In this document: piece by piece, positions 12,518 through 20,905 of the stretch
Layout of the letters: every line of letters begins with the position of its first letter
Numbering within the stretch: position 1 is the first letter of the stretch
IMG/VR virus record: IMGVR_UViG_3300005663_000095
Coordinates: 1-42,953 of that record
DNA: 42,953 nt
Origin: a virus
Reading direction: 5' to 3' (one strand)
Made by a program: the position numbers and the translations under genes
The notes under the pieces: model-generated
What the model was told of the DNA's origin: nothing
Database searches by the model: none
The model's input: only the letters and a program-made list of their open reading frames with translations

Positions 12518-14295
12518 TACTCAGACTCTACTTGTAATTCGATAACGGATACGGCTCTTACTGGCAGCTCAATAACCGATTCGGCTTCTACCGAGGGTTC
12601 GATCGCTGATTCGGCTTCCACCGGTAGTTCCATCGCTGATTCGGCTTCCACCGGTAGTTCCATCACTGATTCGGCTCTTACCGCCAGATCAAGGGCGAAC
12701 GGTGTGGTGGGGCGGGGTGAGGGGAAAGTTGTGGTGGTAACAATCGAAGCCGGGGTGAGGGTGGACCCTGCGCTGACTGCCGGCGCTGTCATCGACGTGG
12801 TGGTAGTAATCGAAGCGGGGGTGAGCGTCTGGTCTTGACGAACTGTCGGCCCTGGCATCGTTGTGGTAGTGGCGATCGCGGCGGGGGTAACGGTGGCGCT
12901 TACGGCTGCTGTCTGATTGAGGAGCGAATCGTGAAGGGTGCCCGCTCCGGTGCCTACCTCACCGGCAGTTAGCTCCTGGGAGATAACAGCGTAGGACCAG
13001 ATTTCGACCTGGGCGTAGCTGCCGCCGCCGCTGATAGAGGCGAAGACCAATGCCACCGCGTTGGCCATGTCCGCTGCGACATTGTCGGCTGACGCCGAGC
13101 CTGACGCGGTGCCGTCTAGGTAGGCTTGGGTGGTGCTGCCGTCATAAACCCAGATAAGGGTGTGGGCTTTGCCGTTGGTGAGGTTGCCTGAGGTGGCGGT
13201 TTGTTCGTTGGCGCCGTCCGCCAATAACCCCTTCGATGTGGCGTCGGCGGATTCGAGGTAGCCGGCGTATCCGTCGCCGGTAGTCAGGTTCGCTTTCTTC
13301 GCCATCAGTACCGCGTCGGCAGCGGGGGAAGTATCGTAGACTCTGAAGCCGAGCCCGAATGTGAACGAGTCCGTGTGGGTGTAGTCGAGGGCCGCGTCGT
13401 CGGGGATTTCAAGCCGATCGTCGGTGTCATATTGGAAGGCGGGCCGGTCCACCATTCGCATCAACTCCGCAGTACCAGACTGATTGATCGTGACCGTTGC
13501 GGCTTGTGCTGAGTCCTCGGTGAACGTTCCAGCCTGCGTCACAGTGTCACCGACGAGCGAGGCAGGGTTGATGTCGAGAACGAGGGTGCCGTCGATACCG
13601 TCATAGGCCAAGTAGCGGTGAACTGTCATCGGGTGGATACCGCCGATGTTGGCGCAGATTTTTACCTGAGTGTCTCCATCGAAGATCGAGGTGGTAGAGC
13701 CGAGGGTCACCGTGTCACCCAACTTGGACCAGTTGGCAGCATTCTCAGGGTCGTCGGTGCCGGGATTGTTCAACGTCCAGAACTCAAGGGCGATGTCGCC
13801 TGCTCCGTCGTTAACGTCGAGGGTCACTCGGAGTCCCCGCAAGGTTCCGTCAGTGAAACCCGTCGCGACTGTTGAGGTTTTGTCGTGGAGCTTCCCGGCA
13901 GTGCTGGTGCCGTCTTCCGACCAGATAAAACGGATCTTGCCGTCGGTCGCGAGTCCCCACCGATATTCACGATTGTTGGTAGCGAAATTATATTTGTGTC
14001 CTATTGCAGGAGCAGTGGGCGGGGTGTAGTCGTCCTGTATCCCGACCCACCGATAGTCGATATCCCCAGTGATCGACAGGGCAACAGAATCGGGTGTGGT
14101 CAGATCATTGTTGCTAATCCCAGGAGCCCGGAAATGGTTGTCGCCCTGCGTCTTGTCATGGTCGAAGAAGGTGGGGTCGTTAGTGCCGCCAGGGAACGCC
14201 GCGTGATGCCCGTTGCCTGACTGGTCGTCCCACGGTGCCGACCCGTCAAACAGATCGGCGAACGACCACGCTTCACCGTCATTGATGTCAGTCAT
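12517..14295 (-). CDS. Repeat-tailed adhesin with LamG-like domains
   Basis: 592 aa. Two concanavalin/LamG-like beta-sandwich regions: about 60-235 (FRAPGISNNDLTTPDSVALS through VKICANIGG) and about 285-445 (AFQYDTDDRLEIPDDAALDY, KAHTLIWVYDGSTTQAYLDG). Then three TPA[AS]I-TTTT units (463-525) and five ten-residue units of the type VEAESAMELP (539-588). LamG domains bind glycans or proteins, so this is a likely host-binding fibre or adhesin. The repeats are a stalk or variable tail. ATGA overlap with the upstream gene. Confidence 0.7.
   Translation of the reverse strand: MTDINDGEAWSFADLFDGSAPWDDQSGNGHHAAFPGGTNDPTFFDHDKTQGDNHFRAPGISNNDLTTPDSVALSITGDIDYRWVGIQDDYTPPTAPAIGHKYNFATNNREYRWGLATDGKIRFIWSEDGTSTAGKLHDKTSTVATGFTDGTLRGLRVTLDVNDGAGDIALEFWTLNNPGTDDPENAANWSKLGDTVTLGSTTSIFDGDTQVKICANIGGIHPMTVHRYLAYDGIDGTLVLDINPASLVGDTVTQAGTFTEDSAQAATVTINQSGTAELMRMVDRPAFQYDTDDRLEIPDDAALDYTHTDSFTFGLGFRVYDTSPAADAVLMAKKANLTTGDGYAGYLESADATSKGLLADGANEQTATSGNLTNGKAHTLIWVYDGSTTQAYLDGTASGSASADNVAADMANAVALVFASISGGGSYAQVEIWSYAVISQELTAGEVGTGAGTLHDSLLNQTAAVSATVTPAAIATTTTMPGPTVRQDQTLTPASITTTTSMTAPAVSAGSTLTPASIVTTTTFPSPRPTTPFALDLAVRAESVMELPVEAESAMELPVEAESAIEPSVEAESVIELPVRAVSVIELQVESE
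12532..12681 (-). repeat. Five tandem 30-base units in the adhesin gene
   Basis: Five in-frame units encode VRAESVMELP, VEAESAMELP, VEAESAIEPS, VEAESVIELP and VRAVSVIELQ. Two central units are nearly identical in DNA over 30 bases, which points to recent slippage. Copy number could vary between relatives and change the length of the protein's end. Confidence 0.85.
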
Positions 14296-14750
14296 GGCTG
14301 CACATCGTTAGGAACGAACGGGACCATGCCTTCGGTGGTGTTGATTTGCAGCCACGGCCGAGCGAACCAATCCTCAAGTGTCAGCGCTTCCCCAAAATCA
14401 GGATGGTCCTCTGGCGGGAATGGTGGCAACCGCGACTGCGCCCACCCTCGTACCGCGTTCGCCGCCCCCACCCATGACGCCTGCGGAGGCCCAACATTCC
14501 TACGTTCTGTCACATCAGGGAAGCCCTGAGGCGGTCCGGTGTTGGGGAAGTCTCCGATGTTCTCGACTACGGCGATCAGCGTCCGCACATCATCTATGTC
14601 AATCGACGGGTCGGAGTAGACGTACCAGCGGGTTGCGCCCTCGTCGTACAACGCGGGGACGCCAAGAACCTTCTTTACGGCGAAGGCCATCAACCCACGT
14701 TTCGGCACGCTGATTGCTAGGACCGTTGACTCCAAGAGGGCAATCTGCAT
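14292..14750 (-). CDS. Hypothetical virion-region protein (152 aa)
   Basis: ATG 14750 is preceded by GGGGGTGGG; the longer frame upstream is Arg/Cys-rich shadow. Starts MQIALLESTVLAISVPKRGL. Pro-rich C-terminal half. Overlaps the adhesin start (ATGA). Likely a tail or fibre accessory from its position; no domain recognised. Confidence 0.7.
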   Translation of the reverse strand: MQIALLESTVLAISVPKRGLMAFAVKKVLGVPALYDEGATRWYVYSDPSIDIDDVRTLIAVVENIGDFPNTGPPQGFPDVTERRNVGPPQASWVGAANAVRGWAQSRLPPFPPEDHPDFGEALTLEDWFARPWLQINTTEGMVPFVPNDVQP

Positions 14751-14767
14751 TACCCACCCCCTTTTCG

Positions 14768-15199
14768 TTACGGCGTGAAATCGTGAGTGGCGATCCCGTC
14801 GGCGTGCCAGGTGATAGCGAACGTACCGGCCACAGTATTCACAGCGGTAACAAAATCGACAACCAGGATCTCCTCGTCGGCAACAGGATCCGCGTACCAG
14901 CGGTAGGCCATCACGCTGGTGAGAGTGGTGGTTGTTTCGGATACGTCGGTGGCGTCGAGCTTCCAAGTTCCCGACGAGGTGGTGATCTCAGTGCCGGTTA
15001 AGGCCACCCCGCCGGCGGCCCATCCAGTGCCGCTGACTTCGTTAGTGTTGTTCCAGGTGGCATCGGTGTCGAAGTTGGGGGTGTGGTTATCGTCAACCAG
15101 CGCACCTTTGTAGTCCTCAGCCTCGAGGTTGAGTGCGGCGGCGTTGGTCAGCATCTTCTCCAACGAGATGAACATCAGTCCCGAAGCCGTGATAGCCAT
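14768..15199 (-). CDS. Putative virion protein (143 aa)
   Basis: Starts MAITASGLMFISLEKMLTNA and contains ALVDDNHTPNFDTDATWNNT and AYRWYADPVADEEILVVDFV. The layout resembles small tail-fibre or capsid-associated beta proteins in tailed phages where a short helix is followed by a beta-rich body. Shares one base with the preceding stop. Confidence 0.7.
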   Translation of the reverse strand: MAITASGLMFISLEKMLTNAAALNLEAEDYKGALVDDNHTPNFDTDATWNNTNEVSGTGWAAGGVALTGTEITTSSGTWKLDATDVSETTTTLTSVMAYRWYADPVADEEILVVDFVTAVNTVAGTFAITWHADGIATHDFTP

Positions 15200-15423
15200 T
15201 AGCTCTCCCCAGGAATCAGGACTGTTCGGCCGGCGCGGGCCTCGACTCGGTAGGCGGCGAGAGCTTGGGAGGCGGCACGTTTCGCCGCGTAATTCTCATC
15301 GGACCGATCGGCTCTGAGTGCCTCTTTGGCGGCGACCATCACATCGATGAGTGCCTCTTCTTCGAGCGACGGTAGGTTCTGCGCGGCGCGTAAAGCGTTG
15401 ATTTCGTCGCGTTCGGCGGTCAT
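15199..15423 (-). CDS. Helical hypothetical protein (74 aa)
   Basis: MTAERDEINALRAAQNLPSL then a long Ala/Glu-rich helix (EALIDVMVAAKEALRADRSD, AAKRAASQALAAYRVEARAG). ATGA overlap upstream. Likely a coiled-coil or helical bundle; possibly a tail assembly or fibre attachment protein. Confidence 0.7.
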   Translation of the reverse strand: MTAERDEINALRAAQNLPSLEEEALIDVMVAAKEALRADRSDENYAAKRAASQALAAYRVEARAGRTVLIPGES

Positions 15424-15710
15424 TCGCTTGGGCCCGGCATCTTTGATTTGGACACGATGGGTTCGGGTCTGACGATAGCATCGACCCTCCCCGACTCATG
15501 CTCTACCTGGATGTTGCGGCCACCGTCAGGTAGCCACAGACCACGGGAATCCTTGAGCGCCTGCGTACCGGCTTTCGGAACCGAGACGGTGCCATGAACG
15601 GAGCATTCGCCGTGGTTCTCGGCACGGACATGACCGGCCAACGGGTGACCTTTACGGGCGGCGCGTGGATGGTTGGGGCAGTAGATGAGAGTGAGTTTTT
15701 TAGCTTTCAT
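15420..15710 (-). CDS. Hypothetical protein with Cys/His pairs (96 aa)
   Basis: Begins MKAKKLTLIYCPNHPRAARK with CPNH and ECSVHG (a possible CxxH...CxxH zinc site), then GLWLPDGGRN. Overlaps the 51-aa membrane gene by 11 bases upstream and the next gene by ATGA. Function unknown. Confidence 0.7.
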   Translation of the reverse strand: MKAKKLTLIYCPNHPRAARKGHPLAGHVRAENHGECSVHGTVSVPKAGTQALKDSRGLWLPDGGRNIQVEHESGRVDAIVRPEPIVSKSKMPGPSE

Positions 15711-15855
15711 CGTGATCCAGAACGTAGAGGACCGCAGCCAACAATAAGGTGAGCAGACCGGTTTGGAGCAGACGGTCTTCTAGCAGCCAACGTGCCCAGA
15801 TGGCAGCGTAGATGAATCCGAATCCGATCAGTGTGAGATAGAACCAGAGTTTCAT
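15700..15855 (-). CDS. Two-helix membrane microprotein (51 aa), holin-like
   Basis: MKLWFYLTLIGFGFIYAAIW then ARWLLEDRLLQTGLL and LLLAAVLYVLDHDES. Two transmembrane helices separated by a short charged turn, AGGAG ribosome site four bases before ATG 15855. The layout matches a very small class II holin or a tail-associated membrane protein. It is 4 kb from the endolysin in the same operon, so the holin role is only a possibility. The frame 15707-15895 over it is a shadow. Confidence 0.65.
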   Translation of the reverse strand: MKLWFYLTLIGFGFIYAAIWARWLLEDRLLQTGLLTLLLAAVLYVLDHDES

Positions 15856-15864
15856 AATGCTCCT

Positions 15865-16584
15865 TTACGATTCGTTGTCGTATATTCGCACCCATTTAGT
15901 GGTGCCATTGATCTCCACCCGCACCGCTCCGAACTTCGTCGAGTCCTCAGTCGTGTCAGATGAAATAGACCTACTGCCGTCGGCAGCCGAGGTGCCAATG
16001 AAGTTGGTGAAGGTGTCATCAATATCTAACTGCTCAAGAATCAGTACTGGTAGACCGCTGTCGGTGGTCCGCTGCGAAACCTGAGTACTACCCCCCGCAG
16101 CGACCGAGACATAGGTGTTGCCGTCATGGTGTAGGCGGAAGCCACTAGAAAAGTTGTCGGCGTGCCAATCGGTGTTGGCCGCAGCACCCTTCAGGACTAT
16201 CTCTCCACCCTCATTAGTTCCATCGAAGGCTTCGACAATAAGAGCGCCACCCCACTGGTCGTACCCGACTACGAGCTGGTTCAACGCCATGAGCAGCAGA
16301 TTTCCCAGGTTATCGAAATTAAAGTGGTACGCGCCGGTTCCGCCAATTCCGAACCAAATGTCAGATCTGCCCGTTGCGGAACTGACGGTAACGGCGGCCT
16401 CTTGTCCGTCGGTTGAACGAAGAGACCTCATCGACGCCCCGGCCTGACCGGACACTTCACCAAACACGTTGATGTGACGCAGCACGGGAGCATCGACCGG
16501 CAAGTAGTCTCGGAGTTCCTGCTGGAACGCTGGCCTCTGAGTGAGGGGACCACCAGTGTCAAGCAGAGCGGGGAAATCTGCCAT
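15865..16584 (-). CDS. Putative tail fibre protein (239 aa)
   Basis: Middle region shows the style of fibre or spike shaft/head proteins: IWFGIGGTGAYHFNFDNLGN, GGEIVLKGAAANTDWHADNF, RLHHDGNTYVSVAAGGSTQV. The C-terminus FGAVRVEINGTTKWVRIYDN resembles the short terminal beta motif 'G-i-V-i-Gttkyi-lyd' that ends many phage fibre proteins. Start shares a base with the upstream stop (TAATG). Confidence 0.65.
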   Translation of the reverse strand: MADFPALLDTGGPLTQRPAFQQELRDYLPVDAPVLRHINVFGEVSGQAGASMRSLRSTDGQEAAVTVSSATGRSDIWFGIGGTGAYHFNFDNLGNLLLMALNQLVVGYDQWGGALIVEAFDGTNEGGEIVLKGAAANTDWHADNFSSGFRLHHDGNTYVSVAAGGSTQVSQRTTDSGLPVLILEQLDIDDTFTNFIGTSAADGSRSISSDTTEDSTKFGAVRVEINGTTKWVRIYDNES

Positions 16585-18698
16585 TAGATGAGACTTGTTT
16601 CCCAGACTCGGATAGTGGCGAACTCCTGATCACGATGCCCGCCCATCAACTCCACCACCACGTCAGACACGCGAGCCTTTTCTGTGGATCCCACCTGATA
16701 AGTATCGGTGAACTTAATCACGCCACCGGAGAACTCCGACGCCGCTCGAAGCGCCGACAGCAGGGAGGTGCCTGATGCTCCTCGGCCCAACGATGAGGAC
16801 CGCAAATCTATATCCATCTCCACCCCGCGGCGTTTCTGCGCGCCTACCGCTTCACAGAATACCTCACGGATCTTAGGTGAGTTAGCCGAGTTGGTGGAGT
16901 CGGGGGCCAGTTCAATCTCGAAGTCGTACCCGACGGTCTGGGCATCGGTGCCGCCTGATCTCGACACAGTCCAAGTGTAGGTGGTGTCGTCGTCCTCGGT
17001 AAAGGAGGCGACGTTACCCGACTCCAGATTGACTGCGGTGAATGTCCCCCCGTCAGCGGCGACCTTCAACGTCATCGTGGTTGAAGCTGGAAGAGGGTCG
17101 GTGACCACGGTGACTCGCAGCAACGTTTTTTGGATGCCGCCGAGGGTGAAGTTGAACCGACCGGATTTCCAGGTGGCGTCGTCGGTGGTAAACAGGGTGG
17201 TGTCGTAGCGTTCCACCGCCGCTGAACCGTCGGTGTTCGACACGAAGACGTCTTTGCCGAGGGTGGCGGCGTCTTTGACTCCGGTCGAGGTACCTTGTGA
17301 GGCGGCCAGTTGGAAGATCGCCCCCGCCGATAGGTCGTAGGCCATCAGCGCTTTGCCGTACCAGAAGATCAGGTCGTCGCCGATAACCCCCGCGATGATG
17401 ACCGGCTGCGACGCGGTAGAAGTATCAGCGTTTCTTACCACTCCCGTGGTTCCCCACTGTCCGCCGCGCTGATAGTAAATGTGGGCAAGTCCCTTCTCGC
17501 CGTGTGCGGCGGCATAGCGGAACCCGACGAACAGGAACCCATGAACGAAATGTGTCGAGTACCCGAACACGGCTTCGACTGGCAGCTTCCCGGTGGGGAA
17601 GTCGGTGGTGGTCGCGGCGTTCCATTCCATGACTATCACGTCACCGTTTTCTTGTGGGACCAGCCAGGTGACTCCGGTGTCGGTGACACACATGCGGCGG
17701 TAGATGTTGCCTGTGGAGCCCATGTAGTCGGTGACATTGCCGCCTGGTTGGGACAGGATGGTGCGTTTGTCTATTTGTTCCGCGGTCCAGTTGCCACCGG
17801 AGTCGGCGGTGCCTGCAAGCACAGAGCCGCCTTTAGTGGTCGAAAGGGTGACTTTGGTAGTGGACTCAACGGTCTTCACCCAATATCGGGTCAAAGTGGA
17901 ATACTCCGACGGGTTGGCGTCAGAGGTGACAAACGAAATGGCATCATCAACCGACAAGCCGTGAGCAGTTGAGGTTGTCCACAGATCTTCTGGTGAGCCT
18001 CCGGTGAAGTCGAAAGTCCAGTTGGCCCCTACCAACGGGGTGGTCAACTGGTACAGGTTCGCTCCGTCCAATGCGTAGATGGTGCCACGCGAATACCGAA
18101 GTTCGGCGTTGTAGACGAACGGATCGGCGGCAGTCGCCGAATAGACCTCCAAGTTCGATCCGGTCAATACCCGACGAATAGTCTTATCGTCGTAGGCGAT
18201 TAGCAGGGCGAGGCTGTCACCCTCATCACACAACGAGGTGACTGTCTGGGTGGTGGCCCCTGTGGCCCATCCGGCCTGATCCCAGTCTCCGGTGGCGAGT
18301 TGCCACCAGTGGGCGGTGGCGTCATCAACAGCCCACAGCAGACCGTGAGCCCGACCGAACTTGACTCCCTCCGAGAACGCGGCGGAACCGTCGTGCTGCG
18401 ACACCTCACGAAAGGCCCCTAATTCCAAACGGTCGCCTTCGCGGTCCGGTTTGACATTGGATGACTCGCGGTAGCCGCCCTCTTCCCACAGACCTTTGAG
18501 TTCGCCGCGTTCCCAACGGTTCTGTGACCACCGCCGGATGAACACATCACCGGATTGGTCCTCGCCACCTCCGCCACCGGTGCCTTCGGGCCACACCATC
18601 CGTGAGATCGGCCGGTACGGATTCTTGGTGGGTGCCAGCGTAAGGCGTATGTCCTGGGTGTTGGTGGCTGAGATGCCGTAGGTGAGTTTGCCGTCCAT
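16584..18698 (-). CDS. Large beta-rich tail protein (704 aa), possible nozzle/hub
   Basis: Repeated aromatic beta motifs such as LLWAVDDATAHWWQLATGDW, SLALLIAYDDKTIRRVLTGS, VFGYSTHFVHGFLFVGFRYA and DDLIFWYGKALMAYDLSAGA suggest a propeller-like fold. An inserted ~80-residue domain at 226-305 (AHGLSVDDAISF...TLSTTKGG) is also found twice in the 479-aa protein. Size and place between the neck protein and the fibre fit the tail nozzle/tubular B role of podoviruses, but no direct family match is claimed. The C-terminus contains a KFTDTYQVGS motif. Confidence 0.6.
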   Translation of the reverse strand: MDGKLTYGISATNTQDIRLTLAPTKNPYRPISRMVWPEGTGGGGGEDQSGDVFIRRWSQNRWERGELKGLWEEGGYRESSNVKPDREGDRLELGAFREVSQHDGSAAFSEGVKFGRAHGLLWAVDDATAHWWQLATGDWDQAGWATGATTQTVTSLCDEGDSLALLIAYDDKTIRRVLTGSNLEVYSATAADPFVYNAELRYSRGTIYALDGANLYQLTTPLVGANWTFDFTGGSPEDLWTTSTAHGLSVDDAISFVTSDANPSEYSTLTRYWVKTVESTTKVTLSTTKGGSVLAGTADSGGNWTAEQIDKRTILSQPGGNVTDYMGSTGNIYRRMCVTDTGVTWLVPQENGDVIVMEWNAATTTDFPTGKLPVEAVFGYSTHFVHGFLFVGFRYAAAHGEKGLAHIYYQRGGQWGTTGVVRNADTSTASQPVIIAGVIGDDLIFWYGKALMAYDLSAGAIFQLAASQGTSTGVKDAATLGKDVFVSNTDGSAAVERYDTTLFTTDDATWKSGRFNFTLGGIQKTLLRVTVVTDPLPASTTMTLKVAADGGTFTAVNLESGNVASFTEDDDTTYTWTVSRSGGTDAQTVGYDFEIELAPDSTNSANSPKIREVFCEAVGAQKRRGVEMDIDLRSSSLGRGASGTSLLSALRAASEFSGGVIKFTDTYQVGSTEKARVSDVVVELMGGHRDQEFATIRVWETSLI
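17784..18023 (-). repeat. HGL-type beta domain, copy in the 704-aa protein
   Basis: Residues 226-305: NWTFDFTGGSPEDLWTTSTA then HGLSVDDAISF and VTLSTTKGGSVLAG. Homologous to two segments of the 479-aa protein (19348-19584 and 19828-20064). Confidence 0.75.
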
Positions 18699-18931
18699 CA
18701 GTCTTCGTCCAGATCATCGGACACGAACAGGTGCCTCATCTCCCAGATGTGCCGTTCATGTAGATATTCGATGAGCCCCAACCGGGAGGTCAGTTTCGAT
18801 GGAGACAAGGCCACAGACAGCAATTCCTCGCCGTCCTTATCGAGATAGGAAAAGCACATCACCACGTCTTGAACTATCCCGTCGATCCCGTCGTCTGCCA
18901 GGAGGTTCTGAGCGGCGTCGAGAATCCCCAT
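18698..18931 (-). CDS. Hypothetical protein (77 aa)
   Basis: ATG 18931 shares its last base with the upstream stop region (TGATG) and has AGGTGGG upstream; longer frames are shadows. MGILDAAQNLLADDGIDGIV then LDKDGEELLSVALSPSKLTS and IWEMRHLFVSDDLDED. Acidic, between neck and tail proteins, so likely a small head-tail joining or tail assembly factor. Confidence 0.7.
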   Translation of the reverse strand: MGILDAAQNLLADDGIDGIVQDVVMCFSYLDKDGEELLSVALSPSKLTSRLGLIEYLHERHIWEMRHLFVSDDLDED

Positions 18932-20370
18932 CAGCCCACCTGGGTAGGCCCGTACTCCCACCGTTTCAACAGAGGCACGTCCTCTTCGAGCTGGTTGCGG
19001 TACTGATCGACCATGTCCTCGAACTGGGTCTGGAACCAAGCAGCATCAGCGTACGCCACAGTGGAGGTCTGAGCGGCCGACTCGGCGTAACGTCCCCTCA
19101 CCGAAGTTCCTCCGGTCAGCCGCGCCACTGCGCCCCAGGGGATCAGGTTGGTGATCTCGGTCGGAAGAGAAGAGATATCCGAGGACGACGGGCGGGTGCG
19201 AGCCGAGTAATAGATGGTGTCGTTGACATCATGGTAGCCGGTCAGCAGGATCGAGTTGCCGGTGGAATCGGTAGCAGAGGCCTGGGCGTGCTTGATCTCA
19301 TACCAGCGGGTGGGGAACTCGCGGTAGTTGAAAATGACGTTCTGGATCGTCCAGGTCCCCGACGAGTTGGCGGTCCCCGCCAGTGGGGTGGTGTCCTCAT
19401 TGGCCGACAACGTGAAGGTGAGGGTGGTGGGAACGGTAGCGACGTAGTAGATCACCCCCAACGCGTATTCGGTCGGCGCGGTGCCGACTGCCGAGAACGA
19501 AACCATGTCACCCACCGACAGGCCATGGGCGGTTGAGGTGGTCCATTCGTCCTCTACTGCCGAGCCGGTGAAGATGAAGGTGGTGGTTCCGATCGAAGTG
19601 GAGGGGGTGTCGAACTGGTACATCTTTTCGATCAGGATGTCCGAGGCGTTGGCCGGATACCTTGTCCGATTTTCGGTGGGTGAGATGGTTCGTTGGGTGG
19701 AGAACCAGCAGCCGCGCATCAGGTCGGAGTCGATCGTCTCGTTGATCGCCCGCTGAATCTCGGTGTGAGTGAACGGCGGGTCCTTCAAGAACACCGCTCC
19801 AGGTGCATACGCCGGAGTAGCAGCCGCCCAGTTGCCCGAAGTGTCATCCGAACCCTGCAACGCGGCGCCGCCCTTAGTGGTTGACAGCGTGGCGGTGGTG
19901 GTGGAAGGCACAGTGACCGCGTAGTAGATGATGTCGATCGCCCACTCTGTGGCGCCGCCGCCATCGGACGTGAAAAACATCGCATCACCGACACTCAACC
20001 CATGAACCGCCGATGAAGTCCACAAGTCATCCGAGGCGCCGCCGGAGAAGTCGAAGGTCCAATCCGAACCGATCGCGGTGCGAGCCGCCGCAGAAGAACG
20101 ACGCTGCGCCCGGGTCACAGGGACGTCGGCTCCGGGGGTGTCGTGCTCGGCCATCAACTGCACCACTTCGCCGGCGGTGCCGGTCCCGTCGAAGAACTCG
20201 GCGTAGGAGCCGTACTCCCACATGATGCGGCCCGACAGGTCGAAACGGAACAGGGTGCTGGTCGATTCCAACACCGGGACGGTCAGCCGATCAACTGCGG
20301 GCCGCTCTAGCGGAGTCTGTCCAAATATCTGGTCGATTACGTCGAGCGTCAGGGTTTGTAGGGTCGCCAT
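18931..20370 (-). CDS. Putative neck/adaptor protein with two inserted domains (479 aa)
   Basis: The N-terminus (MATLQTLTLDVIDQIFGQTP, STLFRFDLSGRIMWEYGSYA), the central FTHTEIQRAINETIDSDLMR and C-terminal IPWGAVARLTGGTSVRGRYA with EDMVDQYRNQLEEDVPLLKR resemble head-tail adaptor or tubular-A-like proteins that line the neck below the portal. Two ~80-residue beta insertions (103-181 and 263-341) interrupt this body. Directly upstream of the 77-aa and 704-aa tail genes. Confidence 0.6.
   Translation of the reverse strand: MATLQTLTLDVIDQIFGQTPLERPAVDRLTVPVLESTSTLFRFDLSGRIMWEYGSYAEFFDGTGTAGEVVQLMAEHDTPGADVPVTRAQRRSSAAARTAIGSDWTFDFSGGASDDLWTSSAVHGLSVGDAMFFTSDGGGATEWAIDIIYYAVTVPSTTTATLSTTKGGAALQGSDDTSGNWAAATPAYAPGAVFLKDPPFTHTEIQRAINETIDSDLMRGCWFSTQRTISPTENRTRYPANASDILIEKMYQFDTPSTSIGTTTFIFTGSAVEDEWTTSTAHGLSVGDMVSFSAVGTAPTEYALGVIYYVATVPTTLTFTLSANEDTTPLAGTANSSGTWTIQNVIFNYREFPTRWYEIKHAQASATDSTGNSILLTGYHDVNDTIYYSARTRPSSSDISSLPTEITNLIPWGAVARLTGGTSVRGRYAESAAQTSTVAYADAAWFQTQFEDMVDQYRNQLEEDVPLLKRWEYGPTQVG
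19348..19584 (-). repeat. HGL-type beta domain, second copy in the 479-aa protein
   Basis: Residues 263-341: TTFIFTGSAVEDEWTTSTAH then GLSVGDMVSF and TLSANEDTTPLAGT. See the copies at 19828-20064 and 17784-18023. Confidence 0.75.
19828..20064 (-). repeat. HGL-type beta domain, first copy in the 479-aa protein
   Basis: Residues 103-181: DWTFDFSGGASDDLWTSSAV then HGLSVGDAMFF and TLSTTKGGAALQG. Closest to the copy in the 704-aa gene, which shares the TLSTTKGG end. Confidence 0.75.
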
Positions 20371-20371
20371 T

Positions 20372-20905
20372 TTAGACGACCAGGCTCGCCCCGACTGAGT
20401 AGGTAAAGGATTCAGCGTCGGCGACCGTTACCGACACCCGCCAGATCCTTGGGAGTGGAAGGTTGGCGACCCGGTTCGCTACCGCGATACAGCCTGGATA
20501 GACCACCAGGTCGGTAGTGATATCGACTGTGGCTAACGCGGCGGATGCCAGCAGCGTGTAATAGGAACTAGATTCGACGTCCTTGCCTTGGATGGTGAAG
20601 GTCACCGCCGCGGTCGAAGGGTCGGCGGTCACATCGACCGTCACTACCACGCCACGATGGTTGACGTTGGTGAAGTCCGAAGAGTCCACCGCCGCGGTAC
20701 GGGCAGCCGACGCCAGCACGGTGATGTCACGATTGGACTGCAACGGCTCCGGGGTCGAAGCCGCCGATTCCATGTGCAGCAACGCATGGAGGTTGCCCCA
20801 CGAATCGACCCGTAGATTGGCCTCTTCTAGATCGGTGGCCGGGGTGGCGTCCTGGCCCGACAGGGCCGAGGTCACCGAATCAACAATGGCTACTTTTTGA
20901 ACCAT
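20372..20905 (-). CDS. Putative virion beta protein (177 aa)
   Basis: ATG 20905 follows AGGAGGACTA, a strong ribosome site; the longer frame upstream covers the zinc microprotein. MVQKVAIVDSVTSALSGQDA, then beta-rich VVVTVDVTADPSTAAVTFTI and IWRVSVTVADAESFTYSVGA. Resembles small minor capsid or tail-attached beta-sandwich proteins that follow capsid genes. Coupled to the neck gene with a one-base gap. Confidence 0.65.
   Translation of the reverse strand: MVQKVAIVDSVTSALSGQDATPATDLEEANLRVDSWGNLHALLHMESAASTPEPLQSNRDITVLASAARTAAVDSSDFTNVNHRGVVVTVDVTADPSTAAVTFTIQGKDVESSSYYTLLASAALATVDITTDLVVYPGCIAVANRVANLPLPRIWRVSVTVADAESFTYSVGASLVV

Noticed and set aside
12532-12681. CRISPR array
   Set aside because: The 30-base units are head-to-tail without spacers and lie in frame inside an adhesin gene.
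15707-15895. 62-aa Arg/His-rich minus ORF
   Set aside because: Out of frame with the two-helix membrane gene, which has a ribosome site and a sensible sequence.
18799-19536. 245-aa plus-strand ORF
   Set aside because: Lies opposite the neck and tail genes, very Arg/Gly-rich, no start signal.
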